A stretch of 41,341 bases of DNA, from the NCBI GenBank assembly GCA_025352665.1, contig JANXSM010000038.1, positions 1 to 41,341 of the forward strand, given 5' to 3'. Made by a program: the position numbers and the translations under genes. This document shows, piece after piece, positions 8,537-16,333 of this stretch. The stretch is from Rhodospirillales bacterium. GTDB taxonomy: Bacteria; Pseudomonadota; Alphaproteobacteria; Acetobacterales; Acetobacteraceae. Each line of letters starts with the position of its first letter. Position 1 is the stretch's first letter. A model generated the notes under the pieces. It did not search any database and was not told the DNA's origin. It was given only the letters and a program-made list of their open reading frames with translations.

Positions 8537-8904
8537 CCTTAGCTGAGATCCAAGCAGCAGTGGCAACCTGGGCGGCCAAAGAGCCTCTGATCCGTCGAGC
8601 CTACCTGTACGGCAGTCGGGCGGCAGGCACGCACAAGCCAGGAAGTGACGTTGATGTGGCGGCGCTCCACGATATCGCCCCGGATATCCTGCCGGCATGC
8701 GACACTCATGATATAGCTCGAACCGAGACCTGGACCGATTACCGAAAGGCATGGACGGCTGGGCTGCAAGCGGTGTTGCAGCTGCGGGTTCAATTACAGC
8801 CTGCCGACCGGACCGATCGCTTCGCGGTATGGCCGGGTCTAAAGAGCTGCAGGGTTTGTTTGTATAGGCGCGGTATTTGCAATGCGACCAGGGCAGGGCT
8901 GTGA
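8533..8904 (+). CDS. Minimal nucleotidyltransferase-domain protein
   Basis: A 123-residue protein with the Pol-beta nucleotidyltransferase signature: the helix with YLYGSRAAGTHKPGSDVDVA (residues 27-46) supplies GS and the two metal-binding Asp residues (DVD). The remainder fits small MNT-type proteins whose end normally reads VYRR; about ten extra residues follow here. Some MNT proteins are antitoxins that adenylylate partner toxins; others are of unknown function. No HEPT partner is seen. The start overlaps the XRE-remnant stop by 4 nt. It may be intact, but its context is decayed. Confidence 0.65.
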   Translation: MTLAEIQAAVATWAAKEPLIRRAYLYGSRAAGTHKPGSDVDVAALHDIAPDILPACDTHDIARTETWTDYRKAWTAGLQAVLQLRVQLQPADRTDRFAVWPGLKSCRVCLYRRGICNATRAGL

Positions 8905-8937
8905 GAGGATCACGCCTAAGCACACCGGCCAACACCC

Positions 8938-9159
8938 ATGCCGCACCTCGATCTCCTGGCCTTTGGCGGCCAGCGGATCCGCTGTGCGAAGCTGACGGCC
9001 GGTCTGAATCAGCAAGACATCGACGATGCCGCTGCCATTTCACAGCAGCAGATCGCCAAGATCGAGGCCGGCGGTTCGAACGTGACGCTCTGGACTCTCG
9101 AGACTCTTACCTGGACGCGTCTGATAGAGCGGAAGCGCGTGGATATGGCGCTCCGGTAA
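8938..9159 (+). CDS. Small XRE-type helix-turn-helix protein
   Basis: A 73-residue protein. The segment FGGQRIRCAKLTAGLNQQDI followed by AAAISQQQIAKIEAGGSNVT matches the XRE/HTH_3 fold, including the recognition helix and the usual I-E-x-G turn. The final 20 residues are less typical, so the 3' end may have drifted or be frameshifted. It precedes the AT-rich RexAB-like pair by 141 nt and could regulate it, but no operator was found. Confidence 0.5.
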   Translation: MPHLDLLAFGGQRIRCAKLTAGLNQQDIDDAAAISQQQIAKIEAGGSNVTLWTLETLTWTRLIERKRVDMALR

Positions 9160-9300
9160 CAGCGGACGAATGGGATGGTTGGAGAGGTGGCTGGGGGAGA
9201 GAATTTGGTTTTCTGGACATTAAAAAATTAAATTGTTGCTGTTAAGATCAAAATTCTTGATCTTCCTGGGCTTGGCGCGAGTCTAAATGGGGGAACGATT

Positions 9301-10257
9301 TTGGTTTCTAAACAGGAACGATGGGTAAGCCATATCTATTTGAATCTGCACATAAAGGGCTGGCCCAAAGAATCACTTTCTTTGCCGGATGCGCTGAGTT
9401 CTCTGGTAAAGCAAAATGTGGTTGGAACGCTTGACGTTATAGATCGGGACGATAGGTGGATAGTTCAATTAGTTGAACTACAAATCGAACCGGACACTTC
9501 ATCCGCAGCACTTCTGTTCCTGGGCATCGACAAAGACAGGGCTGCGGCAATTTATGGGGATATCAACACCCTTGATCTCAGGTCTGCTGCAAAATCAGAC
9601 GACGAAGGCGGTGCCGTTTCAGCACACCTGCTTATAGACTTGCAGTCAGACAATGGGCTGAAAGGACACAATGCCGTCTTAGAAGACGTTCAAGGACTTA
9701 GCCGTAGTCGAATTATACCTTACCTACGGCGGTTGATCGGGAAATTTGTGCCTTTCTCAAAAGAGAACGGTGATGGCGACGAGCTGAATATCATTGCCAA
9801 TTTGGTAGACAGCATCGTCCCAGATAAGCCGATTTCTGAGCAATTAAATGACGCACGGCTTCTTGCAGTAGATGTAATAAAAAATACAAAAAATAGCAAC
9901 ATAGATAGAAGAGTCGCTTTCTTTGAGAAAATTCGACTTATAGAATATAGACCAGTATCTCCTGTTAGAGGTTCATTCGCAACTAATATGATAAAAGACA
10001 TTCTTGCTATTGCGCCCGTTGAGGATTATCCTGAAATGCGTATACGCATAGAAGAGTCCGGAGGGCGCGAAAGGTCAGTTTCAGTAAACCGCGACAAACA
10101 AGATGCTCTGTTAAGCGCTTTCCAGTTGCGAACTTTAGTGAAGCTTGATCCCCCGGTCGAGGAGGCGACCAAAAGGATAACCAAGCACCTCATTGCGGAA
10201 ATGAAGAACTGCCTGCCGGAGAGAGCCAGAGTTCGACATAGGATTAGAACAACCTAG
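9301..10257 (+). CDS. Putative RexA-like soluble protein of an abortive-infection-type pair
   Basis: A 318-residue soluble protein without membrane segments, encoded in markedly AT-rich DNA. The TTG start is chosen because GGGGGA lies 6 nt upstream. The order of features resembles phage lambda RexA as I recall it: an N-terminal strand-rich part; LLFLGIDKDRAAAIYGDIN, comparable to the RexA LF-x-N-D-K-x-x-KIN region; a hydrophobic strand SAHLLIDLQ followed by LEDVQGLSRSRIIPYLRRLI, comparable to the RexA region around FLFVEGD and the following helix; and a C-terminal EMRIRIEESGG segment before a final helix. It lies 15 nt upstream of a four-helix membrane protein, the same pairing as RexA/RexB. 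This is an inference from remembered sequence; it could instead be a DUF4747- or DUF6731-like protein. Confidence 0.5.
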   Translation: MVSKQERWVSHIYLNLHIKGWPKESLSLPDALSSLVKQNVVGTLDVIDRDDRWIVQLVELQIEPDTSSAALLFLGIDKDRAAAIYGDINTLDLRSAAKSDDEGGAVSAHLLIDLQSDNGLKGHNAVLEDVQGLSRSRIIPYLRRLIGKFVPFSKENGDGDELNIIANLVDSIVPDKPISEQLNDARLLAVDVIKNTKNSNIDRRVAFFEKIRLIEYRPVSPVRGSFATNMIKDILAIAPVEDYPEMRIRIEESGGRERSVSVNRDKQDALLSAFQLRTLVKLDPPVEEATKRITKHLIAEMKNCLPERARVRHRIRTT

Positions 10258-10272
10258 AGAAAGATTGGAAAA

Positions 10273-10941
10273 GTGTCAGCTATCCCAGCCCTCCTGTCGC
10301 CATTATCGTATTTGCGGATTAAGCACCCGCTAAAGAAGACGGTTGATTTTGGGTTTCCGATTTGGGGTGGTGCCATTTCAGTTGGTTGTATTAGCCTTTG
10401 GTCGACGTTTAACTTATTTGGTTCGTCTGGGCTCGCCGTGGGTGTAAATGGTCTTGTGCAAATACTTTCTGGATTTTTTATTACGAGTCTGGCTGCAATT
10501 GCCACGTTTAATGGAAAAATTTACAGAATAGACGAAATTTTTGATGGAGAAAAAGCAACACTTGATGATGAGGTATTAACTCGCCGGCAATTTTTATGCT
10601 TTTTGTTTTCATACTTAGCGCTTTCTAGCTTAATTCTGTATTTGTGCGGTGCGATATCGATTTCGGCGGCGAGCACTTTGCACGCCAGTGCCAACGAAGT
10701 GTGGCGCTATTGGCTTCGAATAGCCTTTTGTGGTGGATATTTTTCCCTTCTTGCGCATGTGATTGGCACAACTCTGATCGGTTTGATTTTTCTATCGGGT
10801 AGGGTTCCAGGGACGCCATCTGCCCCTCGTTATGTCGCCGGCCAGCGCAAAAGCGGAACTGACACCCATCAAAGGGTCGTCACCGCTGCCAGTAGTCAGT
10901 CCAAACCCGAGAAGCCGGGTGATACAGCGCTGCACCAGTAG
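10273..10941 (+). CDS. Putative RexB-like four-helix membrane protein
   Basis: A 222-residue protein, starting at GTG, with four hydrophobic segments at about residues 25-48, 57-79, 106-134 and 150-176. The second segment and following loop (LSGFFITSLAAIATF then NGKIYRIDEI) and the RRQFL start of segment 3 recall lambda RexB, a four-helix channel that depolarises infected cells. The last 45 residues are hydrophilic and encoded by much more GC-rich DNA than the rest, so the native gene may have ended near 10805 and been extended by a recombination junction. Function is inferred from topology and pairing only. Confidence 0.5.
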   Translation: MSAIPALLSPLSYLRIKHPLKKTVDFGFPIWGGAISVGCISLWSTFNLFGSSGLAVGVNGLVQILSGFFITSLAAIATFNGKIYRIDEIFDGEKATLDDEVLTRRQFLCFLFSYLALSSLILYLCGAISISAASTLHASANEVWRYWLRIAFCGGYFSLLAHVIGTTLIGLIFLSGRVPGTPSAPRYVAGQRKSGTDTHQRVVTAASSQSKPEKPGDTALHQ

Positions 10942-11015
10942 CCGCCTCACTCTGTCGACCATTCGCAACCCGGCGCGTCCTCGTACCAAGCTGTCGAGCC
11001 ACTGGGAGCCACAAT

Positions 11016-11105
11016 TTAGTTTTTTGTCGCTGCCGCAGATGGACCCACAAACCCCGCCCACTCCTCCATCATAGCCCTCCGCCGTTCGAACAGATCGCCC
11101 CGCCT
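11016..11105 (-). pseudogene. Tyrosine-recombinase (integrase) C-terminal remnant, copy 2
   Basis: An open stretch on the minus strand ends with GDLFERRRAMMEEWAGFVG before a stop at 11016-11018. This is the style of the C-terminal tail of site-specific tyrosine recombinases (DLxERRRxLMxxWAxF). The catalytic Arg, His and Tyr region is absent. Its start abuts the stop of a second, similar tail, and both lie about 0.5 kb from the 3' end of tRNA-Thr. Confidence 0.4.
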
Positions 11106-11191
11106 CAACCTACGGATGTCGACACCCACCCCGCCCACGCCTCCAGCGCCGCCTTCCGCTCCGCCAGGAACTCCGCCCGCATCGGCGGCGT
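11105..11191 (-). pseudogene. Tyrosine-recombinase (integrase) C-terminal remnant, copy 1
   Basis: The minus-strand reading EFLAERKAALEAWAGWV and a stop at 11105-11107 matches the tail of phage-type integrases (YLxEKRxALExWAxxL). Only the last 25 or so residues remain. It lies upstream of, and abuts, the related tail at 11016-11105, in a different frame, suggesting two integrase genes or a duplication reduced to stubs. Confidence 0.45.
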
Positions 11192-11395
11192 GTGCACGGG
11201 TTGTTCTCTGCCCTGCTGCGGTGGACCACGCTCGGTGCGACGCCTGTGGGCCAGCCGCTGGTTGCGGCGCTGAACTACCTGCGTGGCATGAAGGATTGGA
11301 CCAAGGTCCGCATGTCCGACGCGTCCACCGAGTTCCTTCCGCCAGCCTCGCTGCGGCAGCCCTATTCGTGGTCGGCACAGCTGATGCTCGGCTGA
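11192..11395 (+). pseudogene. Tn3-family transposase fragment
   Basis: A 67-codon open stretch includes SALLRWTTLGATPVGQPLV and ALNYLRGMKDWTKVRMSDA, resembling the part of Tn3-family transposases with the pattern P-A-G-Q-P-V-(x)-A-L-x-F-L and S-D-A-P. Upstream and downstream parts of the roughly 1000-residue transposase are missing. It joins the integrase stubs head to head, indicating several successive rearrangements at this spot. 11396-11564 holds nothing I recognise. Confidence 0.5.
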
Positions 11396-11564
11396 GATCC
11401 TATGGCACATCCAGCACGACCACATAGCGATCTCAGGACGGGTCCAAAGTTCATGGGCCGTTTACGGTGACCCTGGGGAACGTTTGGTCAAAATTACAAT
11501 CGCGGAAACCTTGCGGACATTTATTTCGTCCGCCCTCGCCGTCACCTATAAACCATTGAAAAGA

Positions 11565-11639
<75 letters not shown>

Positions 11640-11771
11640 ACTCTCAGTCACGTCACGTCAACCTACCCGCCGTCCGCTCAGCTTGGCAAACCTGGCAATC
11701 CCGGCCATGCCGCTGAGCGAAGTCGGTCACAGGGCGCGTCATACTGTGCCAGGGGCGCCGCTGCAACTGTC

Positions 11772-12623
11772 TCACGCAACCGGCGACGTGAGGGTGAGAC
11801 GCGGAGGCGGCTTCCTGATGGCCGACAGCAAGACCCGAACCTCGGCGCGGGCGGCGATGTGGCTCATGCCCAGCGAAATGCCAACGCCTGCTTCGCGCAC
11901 GTCCATCAAGGTCAGGCCTTGCAGATACAGCTCGCGAAAGATCACCCGCTCGCCGAAGCCCTTTACCGTCCGAAAGCCGATGCGTTTGGCCAAGGCCTCC
12001 AGCGTGGTCCCCACATCGCGCTTGTTGCGGGCCTCGCTGGCGCCCAGCCGGTTGCGCATCACGATCCAGTCGATACGGCCGCGGTCGCGGGCGAAGCGGC
12101 GCTTGCGGGCTTCCCAAACCATCTCGCTGTAGACGCTGGGATTGATCACATCGAGCTTCTCGGGGTCCACCTTGGCCAGCATGGCGAAGTCCACGAAACT
12201 GTCGTTGATCGGCGTGATCAGCGTGTCCGCCTGGGCATGGCCGAGGCGGGACAGATAGGTGTCGGAGCCTGGGCAGTCGATCACCACGATCTCGCAATCG
12301 CGCGACAGCTCGGCCAACGCCACTTCGAAACGGCAGCGCTCATCCGCCTCGGCTGCAACCCTGCTGTCGAGCTCGGCGCGCAGCACGGATTGCACCCGCG
12401 GCAGCGGCAGCACCACCTCGTGCAAGCGGGTGAACGCCACGCGTGAGGCCAGATAGTTCGAAAGCGTGCCTTGCCGCGCGTCAAGGTCAATCGCGCCCAC
12501 CGTGTAGCCGTCGCGCAACAGCCCCACGATCACATGCATGGCAGCGGTGGATTTGCCGGAGCCGCCCTTCTCGTTGCCCAGCACGATGACATGGGCCCGT
12601 TGTTCCAGCGTTACCGTGGCCAA
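11772..12623 (-). CDS. mipZ: MipZ-like ParA-family division-plane ATPase
   Basis: A 283-residue ATPase of the MipZ group of ParA proteins, which forms gradients from the chromosome poles and inhibits FtsZ away from midcell in alphaproteobacteria. The deviant Walker A NEKGGSGKST (17-26) is preceded by HVIVLG and followed by AIDLDARQGTLSNYLASR, characteristic of MipZ; VVIDCPGSD is the Walker B strand. I chose the TTG at 12623 because GGGGG lies 9 nt upstream and the length then matches MipZ (about 280); an ATG at 12680 is possible. It is divergent from pqiA across 107 nt. Confidence 0.88.
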   Translation of the reverse strand: MATVTLEQRAHVIVLGNEKGGSGKSTAAMHVIVGLLRDGYTVGAIDLDARQGTLSNYLASRVAFTRLHEVVLPLPRVQSVLRAELDSRVAAEADERCRFEVALAELSRDCEIVVIDCPGSDTYLSRLGHAQADTLITPINDSFVDFAMLAKVDPEKLDVINPSVYSEMVWEARKRRFARDRGRIDWIVMRNRLGASEARNKRDVGTTLEALAKRIGFRTVKGFGERVIFRELYLQGLTLMDVREAGVGISLGMSHIAARAEVRVLLSAIRKPPPRLTLTSPVA

Positions 12624-12730
12624 GCCCGTGCACCCCCGCAAACTCGGCACGTTATGCCAACCAAGGCCGCACCCGTCCATGCAGAACACCAACCGCTGTG
12701 AACCGCCGCGTGACACGCTACATAGAGGGG

Positions 12731-13984
12731 ATGAGTGATGCGACCGTATCGGCCGGCCCGGCCGCCTCCCATTTGCGCGAATGCCCGCTGTGCGGCCTGT
12801 TCCAGGCCGTGCCGAAACTTTCCCGCGGCACAACCGCGCGCTGCGAGCGCTGCAATGCCTCGCTGCGCAGCAGCCGCACCGATCCGGCCGGCCGCTCGCT
12901 CGCCTTCGCCACCACCGCGCTGATGCTGTTCCTGCTGGCGGCCACCCAGCCGTTCATGGAGCTCGACCTGCGCGGCCAGACCCGGCAGACCGGGCTGTTC
13001 GCCGGGCCCGAAGCCCTCAACGCCCAGGGCATGGGCGAACTGGCCCTGGTGGTGCTGGCCACCACCACCATTGCTCCCGTGCTGAAACTGCTCGCCACCG
13101 CCTGGGTGCTGCTCGGCCTGCGCCTGGCCAATCCGCCGCGCAGCCTGGCCACCGTGTTCCTGTGGGTGGAGCGGCTTAGTCCCTGGGCGATGGTCGAGGT
13201 TTTCATGCTCGGCGTGTTCGTCGCCTACACCAAGCTGACCGATCTCGCCTCCGTCCATGTCGGCATCGCCGTCTATGCCCTTGGCGGCATCATGCTCGCG
13301 ATGGCGGCCACCGACGCGGCATTGGACCACGGAACGGTGTGGGAGGAGATCGAGGCGCACAACCCGCTGCCGCCGGACGGAAACGGGCCCTTGATCGGCT
13401 GCGATGCCTGCGGCCTCGTCTCCCACCATATCGACCGTTGCCCGCGTTGCGGGGCGAGGCTGCGGGTGCGCAAGCCGAACAGCCTGTGGCGTACCTGGAG
13501 CCTTCTGCTGGCCGCAGCCATCCTCTACATTCCCGCCAACACCCTGCCGGTCATGACCGTGATCCAGCTTGCCCGCGGCAGCCCGGACACCATCCTGTCA
13601 GGCGTCGAACAACTTGCCACCGCCGGGCAGTGGCCGCTGGCGGCCCTGGTGTTCATCGCCTCCATCACCGTCCCCGTGCTCAAGCTCCTGGGGCTCGTCG
13701 TACTCCTGGTCACCACCCAGCGGCGCTCCACCCAGCATCTGAGGGAACGAACGCTCCTGTACCGAATTGTCGAGGCGATCGGCCGTTGGTCAATGATCGA
13801 CGTATTCATGGTTTCCATCCTGACCGCCCTCGTCCGCATGGGTCAGCTCGCCAGCATCACGCCGGGGCCAGGTGTCATCTGTTTTTGTTCCGTGGTTATC
13901 CTGACCATACTTGCCTCCCACAGCTTCGATCCGCGGCTGATGTGGGATGTGGACAACCAACCAGCGAAGCATAGCCCCGCATGA
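12731..13984 (+). CDS. pqiA: PqiA-like membrane protein, paraquat-inducible protein A family
   Basis: A 417-residue inner-membrane protein built of two PqiA domains, each with a Cys4 zinc-ribbon-like motif (C18, C21, C38, C41 and C224, C227, C237, C240) followed by four hydrophobic helices. In the Pqi system it partners the MCE protein PqiB in moving lipid across the periplasm. The ATG at 12731 follows AGAGGGG almost directly, an unusually short spacing; in-frame GTG codons at 12698 and 12710 are alternatives. Its stop overlaps the pqiB start (ATGA). Confidence 0.92.
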   Translation: MSDATVSAGPAASHLRECPLCGLFQAVPKLSRGTTARCERCNASLRSSRTDPAGRSLAFATTALMLFLLAATQPFMELDLRGQTRQTGLFAGPEALNAQGMGELALVVLATTTIAPVLKLLATAWVLLGLRLANPPRSLATVFLWVERLSPWAMVEVFMLGVFVAYTKLTDLASVHVGIAVYALGGIMLAMAATDAALDHGTVWEEIEAHNPLPPDGNGPLIGCDACGLVSHHIDRCPRCGARLRVRKPNSLWRTWSLLLAAAILYIPANTLPVMTVIQLARGSPDTILSGVEQLATAGQWPLAALVFIASITVPVLKLLGLVVLLVTTQRRSTQHLRERTLLYRIVEAIGRWSMIDVFMVSILTALVRMGQLASITPGPGVICFCSVVILTILASHSFDPRLMWDVDNQPAKHSPA

Positions 13985-15696
13985 CCGACACGCCGTCCGT
14001 GCAACCTTCCCCTCCTGCTCCCGCCTCCGCTGTCGTCCAACGCATGCCGCGCTTCCAGCTCATCTGGCTCATCCCCCTGGTGGCGGCGATCGTTGCCGGC
14101 TATCTCGCCTGGCAGACGATCGACGCGCGTGGCCCTGTCGTCACCCTCACCTTCCGCACCGCGGACGGGCTGACCGCGGGACAGACCAAGGTGCGGCACA
14201 AGGCAGTCGATCTGGGCGTCGTCGAATCGATCACCCTGGCCGGCGATCTCAGCCATGTCATCGTCAAGGTGCAGATGCAGCGTGCCGCGATCGCCGAGCT
14301 CACCGACCGCGCGCGTTTTTGGGTGGTGCGCCCCCGGCTGACCGGCACCAACATCTCCGGCCTCGATACCCTGGTCTCCGGTGCCTTCATCGAGCTCGAT
14401 CCCGGGCTGCCCGCCGAACTCGCCGGCGCCGAACAGCGCCGCGAATTCGAAGGGCTCGAAGAACCGCCCGCCATCCGGTCGGATGAACCGGGGCAGACCT
14501 TCACGCTGCGCGCCGCCCGCATCGGCGGCATCGGCAGCGGCTCCCCGGTGCTGTACCGCGACGTGACGGTGGGCGAGGTGTTGCGCTGGGAGTTTGGGCC
14601 GCAAGGCCAGGACTTCCTGGTGACCATCTTCGTGCGAAGGCCGTTCGACGAGTTCGTCCACGAAGGCACGCAGTTCTGGAACAGCTCGGGCCTGGCGCTC
14701 GAAGTTGGCGCGAACGGCGTACAACTGCATCTCGACAGCCTGCAGGCGGTGCTGTCAGGCGCGGTAACCTTTGAGACCACCGTCGACGCCCGGGCCACGC
14801 CGATCAGCAAACCGGGCGCTGTCTTCCGCCTCTATCGCGACCAGGACACCGCGTCGGCTGCCGGCTACAAGCGTCGCATCCCATTCGTCACCCGCTTCAA
14901 CACCTCCGTGCGCGGCCTCGCGGTCGGCGCCTCCGTCAATGTCTACGGCATCACCATCGGCACCGTGACCGACATCAAGCTGCAGTTCGACCCGATCGGC
15001 GGCGACTCGCATGTGGACGTGCGTTTTGAAATCCAGCCGGAGCGCATCCTCGACAGCGGTCAGATCGATCTTCAATCACCGCTCGAGGTCGCCCGCAACC
15101 TGGTCAAACGCGGCCTGCGCATCCAGTTGCACACGGCCAACTACCTGACAGGGCAGATGTTCCTGGGCATGGATTTCGTGCCCAACGCGGCCCCCGCCAA
15201 CGTCACCCAGCTGGCAGACGGCACCATCGCGCTGCCCGGCGAGTCCGGTGGGCTCGACAGCCTCACCTCGAGTGCCACCGCCATCGCCCAGAAACTCTCG
15301 CAGATCCCGTTCGAGGCCTTGGCCACCGATCTCGATGGGCTGCTGCGCGGTGCCGGCAAGATCGCCAACGCGCCCGAGCTTACCCAAAGCCTCAATTCGC
15401 TCAGCCAAACCCTCAACAGCGTGCAGGAGGTCGTCCGCAAGTTCGACGCCAGCGCCGGCCCCGCCTTCCGACGGTTGCCCGAGATCGCAAGCTCCCTGCA
15501 AGCCACCCTCGATCGCGCCAACAAGCTGGTCGGCTCCGCAGACACCGGCTACGGCGGCAACTCCCAGGTGCAGCGCGACCTCGAACGCGTGCTCTCCCAG
15601 GTCAGCGACGCCGCCCGCTCCGTCCGCGTGCTGGCGGATTTCCTGACCCAACACCCCGAAGCGCTGATCCAAGGCCGCAGCGGCAAAGGAGGCTGA
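13981..15696 (+). CDS. pqiB: PqiB-like MCE-domain lipid transport protein
   Basis: A 571-residue periplasm-spanning protein with an N-terminal anchor (about residues 27-46, FQLIWLIPLVAAIVAGYLAW) and three MCE (MlaD) domains, the first beginning near VVTLTFRTADGLTAGQTKV and the third near PFVTRFNTSVRGLAVGASV, followed by a helical tail. PqiB-type proteins form stacked hexameric rings ending in a tube between the inner and outer membrane. Overlap with pqiA and 2-nt spacing to pqiC show an operon. Confidence 0.93.
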   Translation: MTDTPSVQPSPPAPASAVVQRMPRFQLIWLIPLVAAIVAGYLAWQTIDARGPVVTLTFRTADGLTAGQTKVRHKAVDLGVVESITLAGDLSHVIVKVQMQRAAIAELTDRARFWVVRPRLTGTNISGLDTLVSGAFIELDPGLPAELAGAEQRREFEGLEEPPAIRSDEPGQTFTLRAARIGGIGSGSPVLYRDVTVGEVLRWEFGPQGQDFLVTIFVRRPFDEFVHEGTQFWNSSGLALEVGANGVQLHLDSLQAVLSGAVTFETTVDARATPISKPGAVFRLYRDQDTASAAGYKRRIPFVTRFNTSVRGLAVGASVNVYGITIGTVTDIKLQFDPIGGDSHVDVRFEIQPERILDSGQIDLQSPLEVARNLVKRGLRIQLHTANYLTGQMFLGMDFVPNAAPANVTQLADGTIALPGESGGLDSLTSSATAIAQKLSQIPFEALATDLDGLLRGAGKIANAPELTQSLNSLSQTLNSVQEVVRKFDASAGPAFRRLPEIASSLQATLDRANKLVGSADTGYGGNSQVQRDLERVLSQVSDAARSVRVLADFLTQHPEALIQGRSGKGG

Positions 15697-15698
15697 CC

Positions 15699-16265
15699 AT
15701 GGCATTGCCCAAGATGCGACACGCCCTGCTCGTCCTCCTGCTGACCCTGGCCGCGTGCTCGTCGCCCAACCCCAACCTGTTCACCCTGCAGGCGCAGGCG
15801 GGCGCACCGGTGCCCACCCGCAAACGCAGCGTCGAACTCCGCCGCATCGGCCTTGCAGGCTACCTCGACCGTCCCGAGATCGTGCGCGGCACCAATCAAT
15901 ATCGTCTGCAGGTCAACGATATCGACCGTTGGGGGGAACCGCTTGGCCGCATGCTCGACCGCGTGCTGACTGAAGACCTCGTCACCCGCCTGCCCAACGC
16001 CCAGGTGTTCGCCGAGTCGGGCGCCATCTCCACCAAACCCGACATCATCCTCGAAATCGACGTCCAGCGCCTGGACGCAGACGCCAGCGGCGTCATCGTC
16101 TTGCTCGCGCAGATCGCCGTGCGCCGAGACGGTGCGACGGCAATGGCACAAACCGTCCGGCTTACCGTCCCGCTGGCCGACCCAAGTGCTCAGGCCCACG
16201 TCGCCGGTATGAGCGTAGCCCTAGGGCAGCTGGCCGATACCGTCGCCAGGCTGGTTGCCGAATAG
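15699..16265 (+). CDS. pqiC: PqiC-like outer-membrane lipoprotein, ABC-transport auxiliary family
   Basis: A 188-residue lipoprotein. The signal peptide ends in the lipobox LAAC with the lipidated Cys at residue 20. The body (RRIGLAGYLDRPEIVRGTNQ and the later LEIDVQRLD) fits the ABC-type transport auxiliary lipoprotein family that includes PqiC. It should sit in the outer membrane and receive the PqiB tube. Last gene of pqiABC, convergent with the DinG-like gene 68 nt away. Confidence 0.9.
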   Translation: MALPKMRHALLVLLLTLAACSSPNPNLFTLQAQAGAPVPTRKRSVELRRIGLAGYLDRPEIVRGTNQYRLQVNDIDRWGEPLGRMLDRVLTEDLVTRLPNAQVFAESGAISTKPDIILEIDVQRLDADASGVIVLLAQIAVRRDGATAMAQTVRLTVPLADPSAQAHVAGMSVALGQLADTVARLVAE

Positions 16266-16333
16266 CGCGAGATGACGTCGGCCAGCCCGGCGCACGATAC
16301 CAGGCTCCGGTGCAATGCGAAGCAGGCTGGCCA

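Noticed and set aside
16280..16332. GGCCAGCC...GGCTGGCC pair between pqiC and the helicase gene as a bidirectional terminator
   Set aside because: The loop is 37 nt and no T-run is present on either side.
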